This document shows positions 61,437 through 64,000 of a stretch of DNA of 64,000 bases, piece after piece. The position numbers and the translations under genes are program-made. The stretch is from positions 9,599,401 through 9,663,400 of the forward strand of contig NC_034009.1 of the NCBI RefSeq assembly GCF_000346465.2. The letters run 5' to 3'. The first letter of the stretch is position 1; every line of letters begins with the position of its first letter. This stretch comes from Prunus persica. Taxonomy: Eukaryota; Streptophyta; Magnoliopsida; Rosales; Rosaceae. Under the pieces are notes generated by a model. It did no database searches, was not told where the DNA came from, and saw only the letters and a program-made list of their open reading frames with translations.

Positions 61437-62293
61437 ATGGCATTAACAATAAGCCAACTCTTAGTTTTAGCTGCAGCTTTCATCTATCTCTCTGCTTTCT
61501 GCTGCAAAATAGGTATATATATATATATATGTTAATGTAACAGAGAAACATATATTAATTTCCTGCCTCTTTTCTTTTCCTACAAAAATGAAAAATATAA
61601 CTTAAATTATTTTTTGGCATAAAATCTGACAGGGATGGCAGATGATTTTACACCTGAAAGAGGTGATGTGCCAGATCAAATAGGCTCTGCAGAGCAGGAT
61701 CCAGCTCAAATTGTTGCCAAAGCCTTGCTGTGTTTCAATGATAAATATGTAAGTCAGAAGAACATATTTATAATACTAAATTGGTCATTAAAAATGCTAG
61801 AAAATTCGTCATTTGTTTTCGGTTATCTCCATATTTGGGAAAATTGTTTCAGGTCTACAGCAGCTGTGAAGAGTCTTACAGATTGAATGAGAGTGGAGAT
61901 CTCAAAGTGCCAGCAGCAAAAACTGACGAGTACTGCAACGGTCCATGTCTGCAAGAAACACACCTTGTGCTCGACTGTGTTGATAACATTTTGAGCAACT
62001 TCCTGTTCTACAACAAGGCCACGGTGCAAGATGTTAGAGATACGATTCAGGCCGGATGTGGCTACGGGGAAGAAAGAGGTAGCCTTCTTGCAGCAAGAGA
62101 TTATACTTTTTTGTTCTGGTTTATTGTCAGATATGTTACATATTTATAATCTGCCATTGATTTGCATGGTGCAGGAAAATTCGATGTGCCTGAGCACATC
62201 AAAGCTGAGGGAAGCAAGGCATACAAGGCTGCAAATTACCAGATTCTAATTGGGCTTGTGGTGATGATCATGGGGAATGGATTGCTGTTCTAG
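61437..62293 (+). CDS. Plant secreted or membrane-anchored Cys-containing protein of unknown function
   Basis: I do not recognise a characterised family. Four exons, 61437-61512, 61633-61748, 61853-62078 and 62175-62293, join in phase to 178 residues. The first 23 residues are a clear signal peptide (LLVLAAAFIYLSAFCC). The mature part has a six-Cys pattern around CFNDKYVYSSCEESYRL, TDEYCNGPCLQETHLVLDC and IQAGCGYGEERGKFDVPEH. The C-terminus ends in a hydrophobic stretch (NYQILIGLVVMIMGNGLLF) with no charged tail, like a GPI-anchor signal or a tail membrane helix. Disulfide-bonded, extracytoplasmic and membrane-linked is an inference. All four exons splice cleanly and the phase is kept, so this looks like a working gene. 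Confidence 0.85.
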
Positions 62294-62625
62294 GATGTAT
62301 AATGCTATAATTTCCCCCTAACACCATAACATAATAGTGTTGTCAATGTTACCCTAATACCATATGCATTATAATAAAAGGTATATACTAATTAATGTGC
62401 GCACTTTTGCCTTTTTCTCCCATTTGTTGAGACTAAACAACATTTACATATACTATATAGATGCAGGCGTAAAGTGTTCTCAAAATGAATAGACGATTAC
62501 ACTTTGATTTGTTAATGTATAAAAAAAAGAGAATGAAAAAAAAAAGATTCCGCTAAACATTGTGTTAATAGCAGAGTTGTATAGTCCAATGTACTAGATT
62601 TATAGCGTTCGTAAAAGCTGTTTAA

Positions 62626-63025
62626 GAGCATCCACAATGATGCTCTCTATTTCTTAGCTCTTAAAATTTAGCTAAAAATACAAGAAAGCTATTTTAGGAG
62701 CTCTCTAAAAAATTTCAACTCCAACCATACTCTCTAATTTGAAGAGTCATAAATGCTATAACTTTTTTTTGATTGGTCCATCTCTATTAAAAAATAAAAT
62801 ACAAAATAGTTAGCATTAAATAAAGGTTTGAAATACTCATTAAATAAAGCAACATTAAATTATAGGGAGCCACTAGGAGTCCTCTCTCTCTCCTCAGATT
62901 TATGAACTCCTAAAGGACTCCCTATTTTAGGAAGTGGATAGGGAGTATGGTTGGAGTTGTATTTTTATGATTCCTTCCTAAAATTTGTTTAAGGAGGTGG
63001 TTTAAGAAGCCCATTGTGAATGCTC
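62626..63025. mobile_element. Tourist-type (PIF/Harbinger) MITE, TAA target duplication
   Basis: 400-bp non-coding element. Left end GAGCATCCACAATG and right end (reverse-complemented) GAGCATTCACAATG differ at one base. TAA flanks both sides (62623-62625 and 63026-63028). The interior also folds back (CTCCTAAAGGACTCC near 62905; CTCTCTAATTTG against its partner). It lies 330 bp downstream of the unknown gene's stop. Confidence 0.88.
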
Positions 63026-63499
63026 TAAGAGCTTATTTGAGACGGTTTTTGAAACAAGTTATCCTATAGACACCTCAATCACTACCCTTGTGATAAATTA
63101 TCCTTAAATTTATAGTTCGAACAAGTTATTCTATAGAATCAAACGTAGTTACCAAATTTGATATTTGGCTATTTTCTTCCAAATTTCGTGTTTATCGTTC
63201 TTGATTAAGCTCCAATTAAATGATATTTTTCTTTCAAATTCCAACAAAAAAAGAAAAGTACAAATTACCTGTACACAAACATTGATTTAAAAAAGAAAAC
63301 GAAAATATATTAAGACTGGTTGGTCGCAAAAATTCCTTAGTCAGAGCGGTGCACTTGACCGAAACCTTTATGTACCTCAGTAAGTAGAGTTTGTCTGTGG
63401 TGCGCCGGGTGTACCTGTACAGCCCATCACGTGGCCTTTTTTTAAAAACAATGAAAACTGGTTCTTTTGGTTAACCAGTTAAACTAAGGAGAATAAAAA

Positions 63500-63719
63500 C
63501 TCCCGCTCGTTCAAAACCTAGGCTGCACACAGATCGATTTCGTCTATCTCCTCCTCCATAGCTTTGCACAGCCACAGCTCTATTTCGGTGAATTCATAGC
63601 TGCACAGCTTCCTACAGCCTGAAGAAGCTCCCCCCACTTCGTCTTCTCCATCTGAGGAGCAGATTTCAGCCAAAACCCAGAAACCCACTTCGTCTTCTCC
63701 AGCTGCTTCCTCCATCTCG
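63500..63719 (+). other. Possible 5' UTR exon of a gene continuing to the right
   Basis: GC-richer, pyrimidine-rich stretch ending in a good donor (ATCTCG/GTAAGTTCG at 63720), with a matching acceptor at 63974 (TTTTGCTTTTCAG). No start codon with a credible protein lies inside. An 18-bp phrase, CCCACTTCGTCTTCTCCA, occurs twice (63633 and 63684). It could equally be part of a repeat. Confidence 0.3.
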
Positions 63720-64000
63720 GTAAGTTCGTGTGTTGATTTTCGTTATGTGTAATTGATGGTTCTATTTAATTTATTCTTCTTTTGTGTGAATTTTGACCGG
63801 TGTGGCTGTAAATGAAATTTTGGGTTTTGCCATTTATTTGTTCCTTTTAAAATTTAATATGTGATTTACAATTTGGCTGTAAATGAGAATTTGGTAGATT
63901 ATTGTGCAGTTGATTAAAGAATTTAGAAAATTAAAGTTATGTACTTAACGAACTGCTCTATTTTTGCTTTTCAGTAACTTGCTGCTCTAGGTAAACATCG

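Noticed and set aside
1..64000. CRISPR array, bacterial operon or plant biosynthetic gene cluster
   Set aside because: No spaced short repeats of that kind; the genes are intron-containing eukaryotic genes of unrelated pathways.

Overview
This is a gene-dense piece of a eudicot plant nuclear genome. Genes carry many short AT-rich introns with GT/AG borders, there is a plastid-targeted protein and a plant cell-wall enzyme, and the intergenic DNA is AT-rich with small transposon relics. A complete Cassandra TRIM and compact introns suggest Rosaceae, perhaps Prunus. That assignment is inference from general resemblance only.

Layout: (1) 1-6600, minus: 5' part of a PP4 regulatory subunit 3 (SMEK) gene, cut by the left edge. 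(2) 8753-12972, plus: plastidial dihydrolipoyl dehydrogenase, head-to-head with (1). (3) 13-16.6 kb: a duplicated non-coding segment next to the minus-strand ribosomal protein eL29 gene (16781-17075). (4) 18506-20925 and 22288-23497, plus: two tandem SAR1 GTPase genes. (5) 24294-32342, minus: a 13-exon CAMTA transcription factor, tail-to-tail with SAR1. (6) 32.6-38.2 kb: gene-free and rich in repeats, with a long-inverted-repeat element and nested relics. (7) 38297-39947, plus: a chitinase-like (CTL2-type) protein. (8) 40629-41897: a hAT-like element with an exact 8-bp target duplication, containing an intact Cassandra TRIM with its own exact 5-bp target duplication. (9) 43418-46903, plus: a peroxisomal acyl-activating enzyme. 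(10) 51989-56180, plus: a GH3 beta-xylosidase. (11) 57996-60165, plus: an endosulfine-family protein. (12) 61437-62293, plus: a secreted or membrane-anchored protein of unknown function. (13) 62626-63025: a Tourist-type MITE with TAA target duplication. (14) The window ends in what may be the 5' UTR of another gene.

The genes do not form a pathway. They are mostly housekeeping or conserved genes (phosphatase regulation, plastid pyruvate dehydrogenase, ribosome, COPII budding, calcium/calmodulin transcription, cell wall, peroxisomal CoA ligation). CTL2 and the beta-xylosidase both act on the cell wall but lie 12 kb apart with an unrelated gene between them.

I found no sign of a new multi-gene system. 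The most informative non-gene structures are the nested hAT/Cassandra insertion, a two-copy Mutator-type MITE family, a perfect 277-bp tandem duplication in a SAR1 intron, the SAR1 gene duplication, and the duplicated segment downstream of eL29. Exon borders were placed by eye, using reading phase, splice dinucleotides and remembered protein families.
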